This document shows positions 26,459-36,165 of a DNA stretch of 64,000 nucleotides, in pieces. The DNA comes from Pandoraea anhela. Lineage in GTDB: Bacteria > Pseudomonadota > Gammaproteobacteria > Burkholderiales > Burkholderiaceae. The translations under genes were made by a program, and so were the position numbers. Every line of letters begins with the position of its first letter. Position 1 is the stretch's first letter. Under the pieces are notes generated by a model. It did not search any database. It was not told where the DNA came from and saw only the letters and a program-made list of their open reading frames with translations. The DNA lies in contig NZ_CABPSB010000020.1 in assembly GCF_902459655.1 (NCBI RefSeq), forward strand, positions 1 to 64,000. The letters run 5' to 3'.

Positions 26459-26920
26459 ATGGATTTGCGCAAACTCAAGACGTTGATCGACCTCGTGGCC
26501 GAATCGGGTATTTCCGAACTCGAAGTCACCGAAGGCGAAGGCAAGGTCCGCATCGTCAAGGCGCCGCCGCAAGTGATCGCGGCCCCGGTGCAGATGGCCA
26601 TGCCGGCCGCCATGCCGCAAGTCGCTGCGCAAGCTCCCGCCGCCACGGCCGCTGCGGCTGCACCGGCCGCCCCGGCCGCGCCGCAAGGTCATATCGTGAC
26701 GTCGCCGATGGTCGGCACGTTCTACCGTGCGCCGTCGCCGGGCGCCGACCCGTTCGCGCAAGTGGGCGACTCGGTCAAGGAAGGCCAGACGCTGTGCATC
26801 ATCGAAGCGATGAAGCTACTCAACGAGATCGAGTCGGATAAGGCCGGCGTGATCAAGGAAATCCTCGTCGAGAACGGTCAGGCCGTGGAATACGGTCAAC
26901 CGCTGTTCGTGATCGGCTAA
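26459..26920 (+). CDS. accB: Biotin carboxyl carrier protein of acetyl-CoA carboxylase
   Basis: AccB carries the biotin that moves CO2 between the two half-reactions of acetyl-CoA carboxylase. The 153-residue protein has an N-terminal helical part, an Ala/Pro-rich flexible linker (about 35-77) and a C-terminal biotinyl domain (78-153). The biotinylated residue is Lys119 in [10 protein letters not shown], and the thumb region is seen as [20 protein letters not shown] lies about 9 nt before the ATG. It is followed by accC. Confidence 0.97.
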   Translation: MDLRKLKTLIDLVAESGISELEVTEGEGKVRIVKAPPQVIAAPVQMAMPAAMPQVAAQAPAATAAAAAPAAPAAPQGHIVTSPMVGTFYRAPSPGADPFAQVGDSVKEGQTLCIIEAMKLLNEIESDKAGVIKEILVENGQAVEYGQPLFVIG

Positions 26921-27016
26921 TGCCGGTTGTCGGACGCCTCGCACGCGCGGCCTGTGCCGCTGCGGCATCGGGCGTCCGGCCCCGCTCCTCTCCCCTTACG
27001 GGCAGGACTGCACATA

Positions 27017-28378
<1,362 letters not shown>

Positions 28379-28407
28379 GTTAGTTACCCCGTAGGAATCC
28401 ACGCGCT

Positions 28408-29301
28408 ATGTATCGCGAACTCGTCGTAGAAGTTGCCCGTGCCCAGGCCGAGGCCCTGTCGGACGCCCTGCTCGATCTGGGCGTGCTGTCGGTCTCTGTC
28501 GAGGACGCGGACGCCGACACGCCCGACGAGCAACCGATGTTCGGCGAACCGGGCCTGACCCCGCCGGACACCGCGTGGCAACGCTCGCGCGTGGTGGCGC
28601 TGGTGGGGGAAGATCAGGACGCCGCCGTGCTGCTCGCGGCGGCGGTCAATGCGCTGGGACTGGCCGAGTCGCCGGCTTTCACGTTGCGCGACGTGGAAGA
28701 ACAGGACTGGGTACGCCTGACGCAGTCCCAGTTCGAGCCGATGCAGATCGGCCAGCGGATCTGGGTCGTGCCGTCGTGGCACGATGCCCCGGACACCGAC
28801 GCCCTCATCCTCGAACTCGATCCGGGTCTGGCCTTCGGCACCGGCAGCCATCCGACCACGCGGCTTTGCATGGAGTGGCTCGAACAGCACGTGCAGCGGG
28901 GACAATCGCTGCTCGATTACGGCTGCGGCTCCGGCATTCTGGCGATTCTTGCGCGCAAATGCGGCGCCGATCCCGTTATCGGTATCGATATCGACCCGCA
29001 GGCCGTCGAATCCGCCCGTTACAACAGCGAACGCAATCACGCACCGGTCGAGTACGGTTTGCCCGACGATCTGCGTGACGGTCAGTTCAACATCGTGGTC
29101 GCCAACATTCTGTCCAATCCGCTCAAGCTGCTCGCGTCGATGTTGACGTCGCGCGTGGCGCCGGGCGGCCGGCTCGCGCTGTCCGGCGTGCTGGAACGGC
29201 AGGCCGACGAGGTGATCGCGGCTTACGCGCCCTACATGAAGATGTCGGTCTGGCGCGCTCACGACGGCTGGGTCTGCCTTCACGGGCAGGCTACCGGTTA
29301 A
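28408..29301 (+). CDS. prmA: Ribosomal protein L11 methyltransferase
   Basis: PrmA trimethylates several amino groups of ribosomal protein L11 with S-adenosylmethionine. The 297-residue protein has a small N-terminal substrate-recognition domain starting MYRELVVEV and a C-terminal methyltransferase domain with [36 protein letters not shown] (SAM motif I) and [10 protein letters not shown] (motif IV, NIL). It follows accC by 29 bp, as in many betaproteobacteria. Confidence 0.96.
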   Translation: MYRELVVEVARAQAEALSDALLDLGVLSVSVEDADADTPDEQPMFGEPGLTPPDTAWQRSRVVALVGEDQDAAVLLAAAVNALGLAESPAFTLRDVEEQDWVRLTQSQFEPMQIGQRIWVVPSWHDAPDTDALILELDPGLAFGTGSHPTTRLCMEWLEQHVQRGQSLLDYGCGSGILAILARKCGADPVIGIDIDPQAVESARYNSERNHAPVEYGLPDDLRDGQFNIVVANILSNPLKLLASMLTSRVAPGGRLALSGVLERQADEVIAAYAPYMKMSVWRAHDGWVCLHGQATG

Positions 29302-29366
29302 TTTGCGCCGATCGCCACTCCCGAGAGTCACATGAGGCGCCGAGTCCCCCGAGTCTTCCAAGCCAC

Positions 29367-30590
29367 ATGACCCAGTCCTCGCGCGTTCTCGCCACCCGCT
29401 GCCCCCACTGCCATACGGTCTTTCGCGTCGTCGCGGACCAGCTCAAGCTGCGCGACGGCCTCGTGCGTTGCGGTCATTGCCGGGAAGTGTTCGACGGCCG
29501 CGCCTATCTGTGCGATCCGCCCGCCGACGAAAGCGACGCCGCTGCGAGCGCCGGGCGTGCCGCCGGCCCGCTCGATGCCGGCGCTTCAGCGGCTCCACCC
29601 GCTCCACCCACTTCACCGGCGCCCGCATCTTCGTCGGCCTCCTCTTCGTCGGCCTTCCCCGTCTCACCTCCCGCTTCCCCTGATATCGCTACCGCAGCCG
29701 ATCTCACGGCGAGGCCCGAAGTGCGCGCGAGCGCCGGCATGTCCGTCGCACCGACAAGGCTCGCCGCCTTGCCCGACGCCGTCACCGCACCCGCTCCCGC
29801 ACCGCGCGGTGTCGGTACCGCAGGCACCGGCCGCGACAAACCGGTCCCCGAGATGCTCGGACCTACGGCCATCGCCGCCCTGCTCGGATCGCCGGACGAA
29901 AGCCGCGCACGGATGCAGCACGGCCCCGGCCGCTATATCGACGACGAGGACCCGACCGTGCTCACCGCGCCGACGGCGTCGCCCGCGCGCAGGGAAACGC
30001 CCTCGCCGTCCGGCCTCGAACAGCACAAACGCCCCGGCGTTGCACGTGCGCTCTGGCGCGTATGCATGGCGCTCGCCGTCATCGGTTTGCTCGCGCAGTG
30101 GGCATGGATCGAGCGCGCTGCGCTTGTCGACCGCATGCCCGCGTTGCACGGCGTATTCGCCGCCATCGGACGTCCGTTACATGTGCCGATCGGCTTGCCG
30201 CGCCAGCCTGACCAGATCCAGATTTCGAGCGTGACGCTCGTCACCGACGCCGCCGCCGGGGCCCCCGCAGCACAAAGCACCGATACGGCGGCTGAATCCC
30301 CGGCCAGCGACGCCTCGGCCACCCCGGCCGGCACCGTCCCGATGACGCTCACCGTCTTTATGCGCAATCAGGCGGGTCACGCGGTGGCCTGGCCGTCGCT
30401 GGAACTCACGCTCTCGGATCTGGACGGCAAACCCGTGGTGCGTCGCGTTTTTTCAGCGAACGAATACGTCACCGAAACCGCAATGCGCGAAACCGGGTTG
30501 GCGCCACGCAATGAACGCACGATTCGGTTACGATTGTCGGCGCAGGCAGCGCTAGCCAGTAATTACCGGGTGCTCGCGTTCTATCCCTGA
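29367..30590 (+). CDS. Zinc-ribbon and DUF3426 domain membrane protein
   Basis: The 407-residue protein starts with an MJ0042-type zinc ribbon: CPHC at 12-15 and CGHC at 35-38 in the pattern seen in this family. A long Ala/Pro/Ser-rich disordered linker (about 50-225) follows, then one membrane helix (around residues 230-250) and a C-terminal DUF3426 domain (about 270-407) with MTLTVFMRNQAGHAVAWPSLELTL. The topology suggests a cytoplasmic zinc ribbon and a periplasmic beta-rich domain. Its function is not known. The position after prmA is conserved in Burkholderiaceae to my knowledge. Confidence 0.88.
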   Translation: MTQSSRVLATRCPHCHTVFRVVADQLKLRDGLVRCGHCREVFDGRAYLCDPPADESDAAASAGRAAGPLDAGASAAPPAPPTSPAPASSSASSSSAFPVSPPASPDIATAADLTARPEVRASAGMSVAPTRLAALPDAVTAPAPAPRGVGTAGTGRDKPVPEMLGPTAIAALLGSPDESRARMQHGPGRYIDDEDPTVLTAPTASPARRETPSPSGLEQHKRPGVARALWRVCMALAVIGLLAQWAWIERAALVDRMPALHGVFAAIGRPLHVPIGLPRQPDQIQISSVTLVTDAAAGAPAAQSTDTAAESPASDASATPAGTVPMTLTVFMRNQAGHAVAWPSLELTLSDLDGKPVVRRVFSANEYVTETAMRETGLAPRNERTIRLRLSAQAALASNYRVLAFYP

Positions 30591-30622
30591 TAGCGCTGTT
30601 GCACTCAACCTAGGAGATATAG

Positions 30623-31123
30623 ATGTCCCAAGTCACGCTCGGGGGCAACCCCATCGAAGTCGGCGGCCAGTTCCCGCAGAAGGGCCAGACCGCACCGGCA
30701 CTGAAGCTGGTCAACGCCAAGCTCGCAGACGTCACGCTCGACGACTTCGCTGGCAAGCGCAAGGTCCTCAACATCGTGCCGAGCCTCGACACGCCGACCT
30801 GCGCCACGTCGACCCGCAAGTTCAACGAAGCCGCCGGCAAGCTCGACAACACCGTTGTGCTCGTCATCTCGGCCGACCTGCCCTTCGCGATGAGCCGCTT
30901 CTGCGCCACCGAAGGCCTGAACAACGTCGTCACGCTCTCGACCATGCGCGGTCGCGAGTTCCTCAACGACTACGGCGTGGAAATCAAGACCGGTCCGCTC
31001 GCCGGTGTCACGGCGCGCGCCGTCGTGGTGCTCGACGCCGACAACCGCGTCGTGCACGCCGAGCTGGTGCCGGAAATCAAGAACGAACCGAATTACGACG
31101 CCGCGCTCGCCGCACTGTCGTGA
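30623..31123 (+). CDS. tpx: Thiol peroxidase
   Basis: Tpx is an atypical 2-Cys peroxiredoxin that reduces lipid hydroperoxides and H2O2 using thioredoxin. The 166-residue protein has the normal length. The peroxidatic cysteine is Cys60 in [14 protein letters not shown] and the resolving cysteine is Cys94 in [13 protein letters not shown] strong TAGGAGATATAG ribosome binding region precedes the ATG. It is 32 bp from the DUF3426 gene and is followed by a large hairpin. Confidence 0.97.
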   Translation: MSQVTLGGNPIEVGGQFPQKGQTAPALKLVNAKLADVTLDDFAGKRKVLNIVPSLDTPTCATSTRKFNEAAGKLDNTVVLVISADLPFAMSRFCATEGLNNVVTLSTMRGREFLNDYGVEIKTGPLAGVTARAVVVLDADNRVVHAELVPEIKNEPNYDAALAALS

Positions 31124-31141
31124 TCTCGTGATGATGTAGTG

Positions 31142-31196
31142 CATCGCTGCGATCCGAAGCGTTTGCCTCAAGGGCGCGCGTCGGGTCGCAGCGATG
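31142..31196. repeat. Large near-perfect hairpin downstream of tpx
   Basis: Arms of 16 bp (31142-31157 and 31181-31196) pair with a single mismatch around a 23-nt loop, 18 nt after the tpx stop. There is no T tract on either side, so it is not a classical intrinsic terminator. It may stabilise the tpx 3' end or separate it from the kinase gene. Confidence 0.75.
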
Positions 31197-31209
31197 GCGA
31201 TAGCTGTAC

Positions 31210-31252
31210 GATTCGTGCGATGCGTTCGATTCGTACGACGGATGCGATTCGT
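31210..31252. repeat. Degenerate 18-bp tandem repeat
   Basis: The heptamer gattcgt recurs at 31210, 31228 and 31246, exactly 18 bp apart, within partly conserved units. It lies between the hairpin and the kinase gene, in its presumed promoter region. Confidence 0.6.
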
Positions 31253-31381
31253 CACTCCCGCGCCGATGCAGTGGATGCACCGGCCTGTTTTTTGTCCGAC
31301 GGCCACGACATCACGACAGCCTCTCACCGTCTGCCGTTCTCCGTTGGCTTTCCCCCGCTTATTTTTCGCAAGGACATTCCC

Positions 31382-32317
31382 GTGACTACCGTGATCTGCG
31401 GCTCGCTGGCCTACGACAACATCATGACGTTCGAAGGTCGCTTCGGCGAGCACATCCTGCCTGATCAGGTGCACATCCTGAACGTCAGTTTCCTCGTGCC
31501 GACGATGCGCCGCAACTTCGGCGGCTGCGCCGGCAACATCGGTTACAGCCTGCACCTGCTAGGTGGCTCGCCGGTCGTCATGGCAACGGTCGGCGAAGAC
31601 GGTGCGGCATACCTCGAGCGCTTCCAGACGCTCGGCATGACGACGGAATTCGTGCGCACGGTCACGGACACCATGACGGCCAACGCGATGATCACCACCG
31701 ATCTGGACAACAACCAGATCACTGCCTTCCATCCGGGCGCGATGATGTTCTCGTCGCGTAACCGCGTAAGCGACGCCAAGGGCGCCACGCTCGGCATCGT
31801 CGCACCGGACGCCCCCGACGCCATGCTCACGCACGCCGAAGGGTTCGCCGCCGCAGGGGTGCCGTTCGTGCTGGATCCGGGCCAGGGCCTGCCCTTGCTC
31901 TCGCCCGAGGCACTGCGTCGCATGGTGGAACTTGCAACGTATCTTGCGGTCAACGACTACGAAGCCAAGCTCCTTAGCACGAAGACCGGATTGTCGATGG
32001 CAGACCTCCAGTCGCGTGTCGAGGCACTTGTCGTCACGCGCGGAGAACACGGGGCCCAGATCTTCGCCGGCGGCAAGCAACACGACATTCCTGCCGTGAC
32101 CGCCAAGCGTGTCGTCGACCCCACCGGTTGCGGCGACGCATTCCGTGGCGGTTTGCTTTATGGCATCGAAAAGGGCCTCGATTGGCCGACCACCGGCCGC
32201 CTGGCCAGCCTGATGGGTTCGCTCAAGATTGCCGAGCAGGGTCCGCAGACATATGCACCGACGCGCTCGGAGATTGAAGCGCAATACGAAGAAGCGTTCG
32301 GCCACCGCTTCGAATGA
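31382..32317 (+). CDS. PfkB-family carbohydrate/nucleoside kinase (adenosine kinase-like)
   Basis: The 311-residue ribokinase-fold protein starts TTVICGSLAYDNIMTFEGRF and carries the N-terminal PfkB motif FGGCAGNIGYSLHLLGG and the C-terminal signature VVDPTGCGDAFRGGLLYGI, where the aspartate is the catalytic base and GCGD forms the anion hole. The family in Burkholderiaceae is often annotated as adenosine kinase or sugar kinase; the sequence alone does not settle the substrate. The start is the GTG at 31382 with AAGGA about 10 nt upstream; an in-frame upstream extension lacks similarity. It is followed by a lipoprotein gene after 19 bp. Confidence 0.87.
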   Translation: MTTVICGSLAYDNIMTFEGRFGEHILPDQVHILNVSFLVPTMRRNFGGCAGNIGYSLHLLGGSPVVMATVGEDGAAYLERFQTLGMTTEFVRTVTDTMTANAMITTDLDNNQITAFHPGAMMFSSRNRVSDAKGATLGIVAPDAPDAMLTHAEGFAAAGVPFVLDPGQGLPLLSPEALRRMVELATYLAVNDYEAKLLSTKTGLSMADLQSRVEALVVTRGEHGAQIFAGGKQHDIPAVTAKRVVDPTGCGDAFRGGLLYGIEKGLDWPTTGRLASLMGSLKIAEQGPQTYAPTRSEIEAQYEEAFGHRFE

Positions 32318-32336
32318 TTTAAGGAAAGGCACAACG

Positions 32337-32816
32337 ATGGCACGACTTACCACACCGCTCATTATTCTCACCGCTGCGGCGTCGCTCTCCCTGTCCGCCT
32401 GCACGGCGTTCGGTCCGAGCAACTCGGCAAGCGTCTATAACAGCCGCCAGGCACAACGCGAGCAGGTTGTGCGTATGGGCACGGTCGAATCGGTGCGTCC
32501 GGTCACGATCGATAGCAGCAATGGCGACCCGGGCATTCTGGGCATCGCAGGGGGCGGCGCACTGGGTGCGATCGGCGGCAGCGCGATCGGCGGCGGTCGC
32601 GGCTCGATCGCGACGGGTATCGTCGGCGGTCTGCTGGGTGCCGTGGCCGGCCAGGCCATCGAGAACCGGATGAGCAAGAAGGCCGGCCTCGAGATCACCG
32701 TGCGCCTCGACAATGGCGAGTTGCGTGCGATCACTCAGGATGCCGACGAGGCGTTTCAGCCGGGACAGCGCGTGCGTCTGCTCTCGAGCGGCGGCGTGAC
32801 GCGTGTGACGCACTGA
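32337..32816 (+). CDS. Glycine-zipper (SlyB/17-kDa antigen-like) outer membrane lipoprotein
   Basis: The 159-residue protein has a lipoprotein signal ending in the lipobox LSAC (Cys22). The mature part contains a glycine-zipper segment (about 66-105) such as GGGALGAIGGSAIGGGRGS and GIVGGLLGAVAGQAIE, followed by a small beta domain with VRLDNGELRAITQDADEAFQPGQRVRLL. This matches the SlyB/PcP family found in the outer membrane, often under envelope-stress control. AAGGAAAGG lies about 10 nt before the ATG at 32337. It ends at a strong terminator. Confidence 0.92.
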   Translation: MARLTTPLIILTAAASLSLSACTAFGPSNSASVYNSRQAQREQVVRMGTVESVRPVTIDSSNGDPGILGIAGGGALGAIGGSAIGGGRGSIATGIVGGLLGAVAGQAIENRMSKKAGLEITVRLDNGELRAITQDADEAFQPGQRVRLLSSGGVTRVTH

Positions 32817-32936
32817 GTCCACACTCGGACTGCGTCAGGACATGCCGGCCAGGAAGTCGTAACGTAGGAACGTCGTAACGCTGTAACACGGCGACGCCGC
32901 TCCCACGACACCGCTTCAAACGCAAGCATCACGCAG

Positions 32937-32964
32937 ACGGGCGACTTCACGGTCGCCCGTTTTT
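32937..32964 (+). terminator. Terminator of the lipoprotein gene
   Basis: A 9-bp perfect stem (32937-32945 and 32952-32960) with a 6-nt loop, followed by TTTTC on the plus strand. It ends the kinase-lipoprotein transcript. Confidence 0.85.
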
Positions 32965-32976
32965 CTTTGCGCCATG

Positions 32977-33015
32977 AAAAAACCCGCCGTGACGATCGCT
33001 CATCACAGCGGGTTT
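32977..33015 (-). terminator. Terminator of the H1-like gene
   Basis: The stem AAACCCGC/GCGGGTTT (32980-32987 and 33008-33015), with an inner GTGA/TCAC pairing, is followed by six T on the minus strand. It lies 66 nt beyond the stop of the leftward H1-like gene. Confidence 0.8.
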
Positions 33016-33081
33016 CGGATCGAGTAGGCCTACTCGATCAAAAGACACCGAAGTGCCTTGGCTCCTGCATCGGCACTCGGA

Positions 33082-33741
33082 TTACGGACGGCTGCCGGTC
33101 GGGAACGGCCATGCCGCTGCCGGGTTCAGCGCCGTCTTCGGTGCTGCGGGTGCAGCAGCCGGTGCAGCTGCGGGCGCAGCGGCAGGCTTGGCAGCCGCCT
33201 TCTTCACAGCCGGCTTCTTGGGAGCAGCAGGCTTCTTCGCAGCGGCAGGCTTAGCGGGCTTAGCAGCAGCCTTCTTTGCAGCCGGCTTCTTCGCAGCAGC
33301 AGCCTTCTTCGCGGCAGGCTTCTTGGCAGCAGCGGCCTTCTTCGCAGCAGGCTTCTTGGCAGCAGCCTTCTTCGCTGCCGGCTTCTTGACGGCGGCCTTC
33401 TTGGCGGCCGGCTTCTTAGCGGCAACCTTCTTGACCGCTGCCTTCTTGGCGACCGGCTTCTTGGCGGCAACCTTCTTGACCGCTGCCTTCTTGGCGACCG
33501 GCTTCTTGGCGGCAACCTTCTTCACTGCGACTTTCTTGGCTGCCGGCTTCTTGGCAGCAACCTTCTTCGCTGCCGGCTTCTTCGCGGCAACCGCCTTCTT
33601 CGCTACCGGCTTCTTGGCAGCGACAGCCTTCTTGGCGACAGGCTTCTTGGCAGCAGCGGCCTTCTTGGCAACCGGCTTCTTGGCGACAGCAGCCTTCTTG
33701 GCCGCCGGCTTCTTGGCAACAGCTTTCTTGGTCGTAGCCAT
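33082..33741 (-). CDS. Histone H1-like, alanine/lysine-rich nucleoid protein
   Basis: The 219-residue protein is built almost entirely from KKPAAKKA and KKAAVKKV-type repeats, then an Ala/Pro-rich stretch and the tail [14 protein letters not shown]. Such eukaryote-H1-like proteins (compare AlgP and HctB-type) bind DNA non-specifically. The extended basic repeats predict a disordered cytosolic DNA-binding chain. The ATG at 33741 has AAGGAG 7 nt upstream; the 9-codon upstream extension is discarded. Internal DNA repeats include a 45-bp exact duplication. An unusually long 717-bp region separates it from nrdB. Confidence 0.93.
   Translation of the reverse strand: MATTKKAVAKKPAAKKAAVAKKPVAKKAAAAKKPVAKKAVAAKKPVAKKAVAAKKPAAKKVAAKKPAAKKVAVKKVAAKKPVAKKAAVKKVAAKKPVAKKAAVKKVAAKKPAAKKAAVKKPAAKKAAAKKPAAKKAAAAKKPAAKKAAAAKKPAAKKAAAKPAKPAAAKKPAAPKKPAVKKAAAKPAAAPAAAPAAAPAAPKTALNPAAAWPFPTGSRP
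33421..33522. repeat. 45-bp exact tandem duplication inside the H1-like gene
   Basis: Positions 33421-33465 and 33466-33510 are identical, and the first 12 bases recur at 33511. The unit encodes 15 residues of Lys/Ala/Val/Pro repeat. The whole gene is a mosaic of related 15- to 45-bp units. Confidence 0.9.
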
Positions 33742-33920
33742 CACAAACTCCTTAACGTGAGAGATCACTCAAACGAAACTACCTGAGAAGGAAACCCGAC
33801 CACCGTGCGGGAACCGCCGGCGAGCGGGCTATTCATCGGCGTACGCATCGGACTTCGACGGCTTACGCTAATGAATTCGGCGCTGCGCGCATGACGCTGA
33901 CCGTGTGTGGTCACGCGCGC

Positions 33921-33954
33921 AAAAAAATTGCCGGCGACATTGCCGCCAGCAATT
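33921..33954 (-). terminator. Orphan minus-strand terminator upstream of the H1-like gene
   Basis: The stem AATTGC-GGCG / CGCC-GCAATT (33926-33936 and 33944-33954, one unpaired base per arm) is followed by seven T on the minus strand. No gene precedes it on that strand before nrdB, so it would end an unannotated RNA or an extended nrdB 3' transcript. Confidence 0.6.
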
Positions 33955-34414
33955 CGATTGTCTTGAAAAAGGGAGTTCGCCAGATTCTTCGGGGGGTAGC
34001 TTGCCTGTCCCGTCATCGGGATGGAGGAGATTGCGATAGCGGATAAGCGATACTGCTTGCTATGCACCAAGGTTTTTACGCTCCGTAACTACCAGCTCTC
34101 TGTCGCGGGAGGAAAGCAGTGAGTGCTTTCGTGTGTTCATCGAGACTGCAATTTATTTGAGCGAATAATAATTCTTTTGTGGTGCGATGTTAATACTTTG
34201 TGCGTAAAAAAGCGCACATCAATCGTAACGAAGAAGTCAATCTGTTGTATTTGATGCACAGCGCACTCGCATGTCGATGCGTGCGATGCGTTTGCGAAGC
34301 GACAACTTCAACGTGCGAGTGAGGATGATGAGTGTGATCTGCGCCGCTTCTTCGTCTTCTCTTCGCGCCAGTCACGCGTGCATCGCACGCTCACATCACC
34401 CTCCCGAAACCCGC

Positions 34415-34448
34415 ATGGATGCTCGCGTTGCGCGGAGCATCCATTTTT
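34415..34448 (+). terminator. Inverted repeat after nrdB with plus-strand T tract
   Basis: A perfect 10-bp stem (34415-34424 and 34435-34444), followed by TTTTT on the plus strand. It lies 15 nt past the nrdB stop. In the nrdB direction it lacks a T tract (GCGGGTTTC follows), so the better reading is termination of a rightward transcript, for which no gene is visible. Confidence 0.6.
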
Positions 34449-34458
34449 CACTCAATGC

Positions 34459-35598
34459 TTAGTCCCAGCTCAGCGCACCACCGGTCTGGTACTCGATCAC
34501 TCGCGTTTCGAAGAAGTTGCGCTCCTTCTTCAGGTCGATCATCTCGCTCATCCACGGGAACGGATTCTCTTCGTTCGGGTAGAGCGCTTCGAGACCGATT
34601 TGTGCGCAACGACGATTCGCGATGAAGCGCAGGTAGCTCTTGAACATGCCCGCGTTCAGACCGAGCACGCCGCGCGGCATCGTATCTTCGGCGTAGCGAT
34701 ACTCAAGCTCGACGGCCTTCTGGAACAGCTCACGAATCTCTTCGCGGAACTCCGGCGTCCACAGGTTCGGGTTTTCCAGCTTCACCTGGTTGATCAGGTC
34801 GATGCCGAAGTTGCAGTGCATCGACTCGTCGCGCAGGATGTATTGATACTGCTCCGCAGCACCGGTCATCTTGTTCTGACGACCCAGCGCCAGAATCTGC
34901 GTGAAGCCGACGTAGAAGAACAGGCCTTCCATGATGCAGGCGAACACGATCAGCGAGCGCAGCAGCTTCTGGTCGGCTTCCTGCGTGCCCGTCTTGAACG
35001 ACGGATCGGCCACCACCTCGATGAACGGCAGCAGGAATTCGTCCTTGTCGCGGATCGACGCCACTTCGTGATACGCGTTGAAGATCTCGGCTTCGTCCAG
35101 CCCCAGGCTCTCGACGATGTACTGATAGGCGTGCGTGTGAATCGCTTCTTCAAACGCCTGACGCAGCAGGAACTGACGGCACTCCGGCGCGGTGATGTGG
35201 CGGTAGGTGCCCAGCACGATGTTGTTCGCCGCCAGCGAGTCGGCCGTCACGAAGAAGCCGAGGTTGCGCTTGATGATGCGGCGCTCGTCTTCGGTCAGAC
35301 CGTTCGGGTCCTTCCACAGCGCGATGTCGCGCGACATGTTGATTTCCTGCGGCATCCAATGGTTCGCGCAACCGGCCAGATACTTTTCCCACGCCCACTT
35401 GTACTTGAACGGCACCAACTGGTTCACGTCCGTCGTGCCGTTGATCACGCGCTTGTCCGAGGCGCTCACGCGGCGCGTCGACTGCGAGGCGATGGTGTGC
35501 GGCGTGTCGTCTTGCGTGCCCAGAATGTTCGCAGCCGGTGCGGCCGGTGCAACAGGAGCGGCAGGCTTGGTGGTGGTGTCTTCTTCCCAGTTAAGCAT
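34459..35598 (-). CDS. nrdB: Class Ia ribonucleoside-diphosphate reductase, beta subunit
   Basis: NrdB houses the diiron-tyrosyl radical cofactor that starts catalysis in NrdA. The 379-residue protein has an Ala/Pro-rich N-terminal extension (about 10-25) and the helical ferritin-like core. Iron-ligand motifs are seen in [21 protein letters not shown] and [14 protein letters not shown], and the C-terminal part [18 protein letters not shown] should bind NrdA. The ATG at 35598 gives the standard start. A pair of NrdR-like boxes lies 314 bp upstream. It is separated from nrdA by the convergent galM gene. Confidence 0.97.
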   Translation of the reverse strand: MLNWEEDTTTKPAAPVAPAAPAANILGTQDDTPHTIASQSTRRVSASDKRVINGTTDVNQLVPFKYKWAWEKYLAGCANHWMPQEINMSRDIALWKDPNGLTEDERRIIKRNLGFFVTADSLAANNIVLGTYRHITAPECRQFLLRQAFEEAIHTHAYQYIVESLGLDEAEIFNAYHEVASIRDKDEFLLPFIEVVADPSFKTGTQEADQKLLRSLIVFACIMEGLFFYVGFTQILALGRQNKMTGAAEQYQYILRDESMHCNFGIDLINQVKLENPNLWTPEFREEIRELFQKAVELEYRYAEDTMPRGVLGLNAGMFKSYLRFIANRRCAQIGLEALYPNEENPFPWMSEMIDLKKERNFFETRVIEYQTGGALSWD

Positions 35599-36165
35599 AG
35601 GGTCTCGGTCCGTTCAGGTTGATGCGATGCACGCCGTAAGGCGCACAACGCCGAAGTGACAGTTCAGCCGTTCGCGTACGAAGGCCGACGAAAAAAATGC
35701 CGATAGTGCAGCCGTCAACTTGCCGATGACGGCGAAAAATCCGCTGAAGGTAACGCTTGATATTGGGGGTAACGCAGAGTCGCTTTCGCGCTGATTTGAA
35801 CCACGGCGTCGATTCGGTTGCTGCAATCTTTGTCTTGCAACATCATGACCTCCCGACGTCGATCGAATGACTCCAATTTAGCACAATACGGTCACTCGTT
35901 CCAGTGCATCGCCACCATATATTGTGTTGAATTATGCCGCCACCACAATACCTAGTGTTTTCGCGTATACCGGGCGTAATCTGCGCCCAGCCTTGCGGGA
36001 CCGGCATCTTGCCATGAAACGACGCCGCACGACAGGGTTTGCAGTGCATCAAAACGACGCGCACTCACAATGGCGTATGCTGTGCGGCAAGCGTCACGGC
36101 GCGAGACCGGAGCGGCAGACGCCGGCGAGCGCCATCTACCGACGCCAATGAAGGAGATATCGACG
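35599..36165. other. Divergent intergenic region nrdB/galM
   Basis: This 567-bp stretch carries the NrdR-like boxes at 35912-35958 and an nrdB leader of about 300 nt. A 7-bp inverted repeat with arms GCCGTCA and TGACGGC (35711-35733) and, on the minus strand, a run of seven T at 35691-35697 are visible in that leader. A 70-codon frame at 35614-35826 has no protein-like features. Confidence 0.55.
35912..35958 (-). promoter_or_regulatory. Pair of NrdR-type boxes upstream of nrdB
   Basis: Two 16-bp near-palindromes, ccaccatatattgtgt (35912-35927) and ccacaatacctagtgt (35943-35958), start 31 bp apart. Both fit the NrdR consensus acaCwAtATaTwGtgt. NrdR is the ATP/dATP-sensing repressor of ribonucleotide reductase genes and normally binds two boxes about three helical turns apart. 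Confidence 0.8.

Larger units (their letters stand above)
33742..34458. other. Long intergenic region between the H1-like gene and nrdB
   Basis: No open frame in these 717 bp looks like a real protein. The part at 34140-34260 is clearly more AT-rich than the window. Visible structures are a minus-strand terminator (33921-33954), a small hairpin at 34199-34218, and a plus-strand terminator (34415-34448). The H1-like promoter must lie on the minus strand here, and one or two small RNAs are possible. Confidence 0.55.

Noticed and set aside
33190-33740. Repeat array as a CRISPR
   Set aside because: Units are contiguous, protein-coding and without unique spacers. No cas gene is present.
33053-33760. 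235-codon plus-strand frame of Ala/Phe/Leu/Gly repeats
   Set aside because: It is the complement of the H1-like repeat gene; the minus-strand product has a ribosome binding site, a terminator and a known tail sequence.
33765-34070. 101-codon minus-strand frame upstream of the H1-like gene
   Set aside because: It runs through an intrinsic terminator and overlaps the region where the H1-like promoter must be; the composition is not protein-like.
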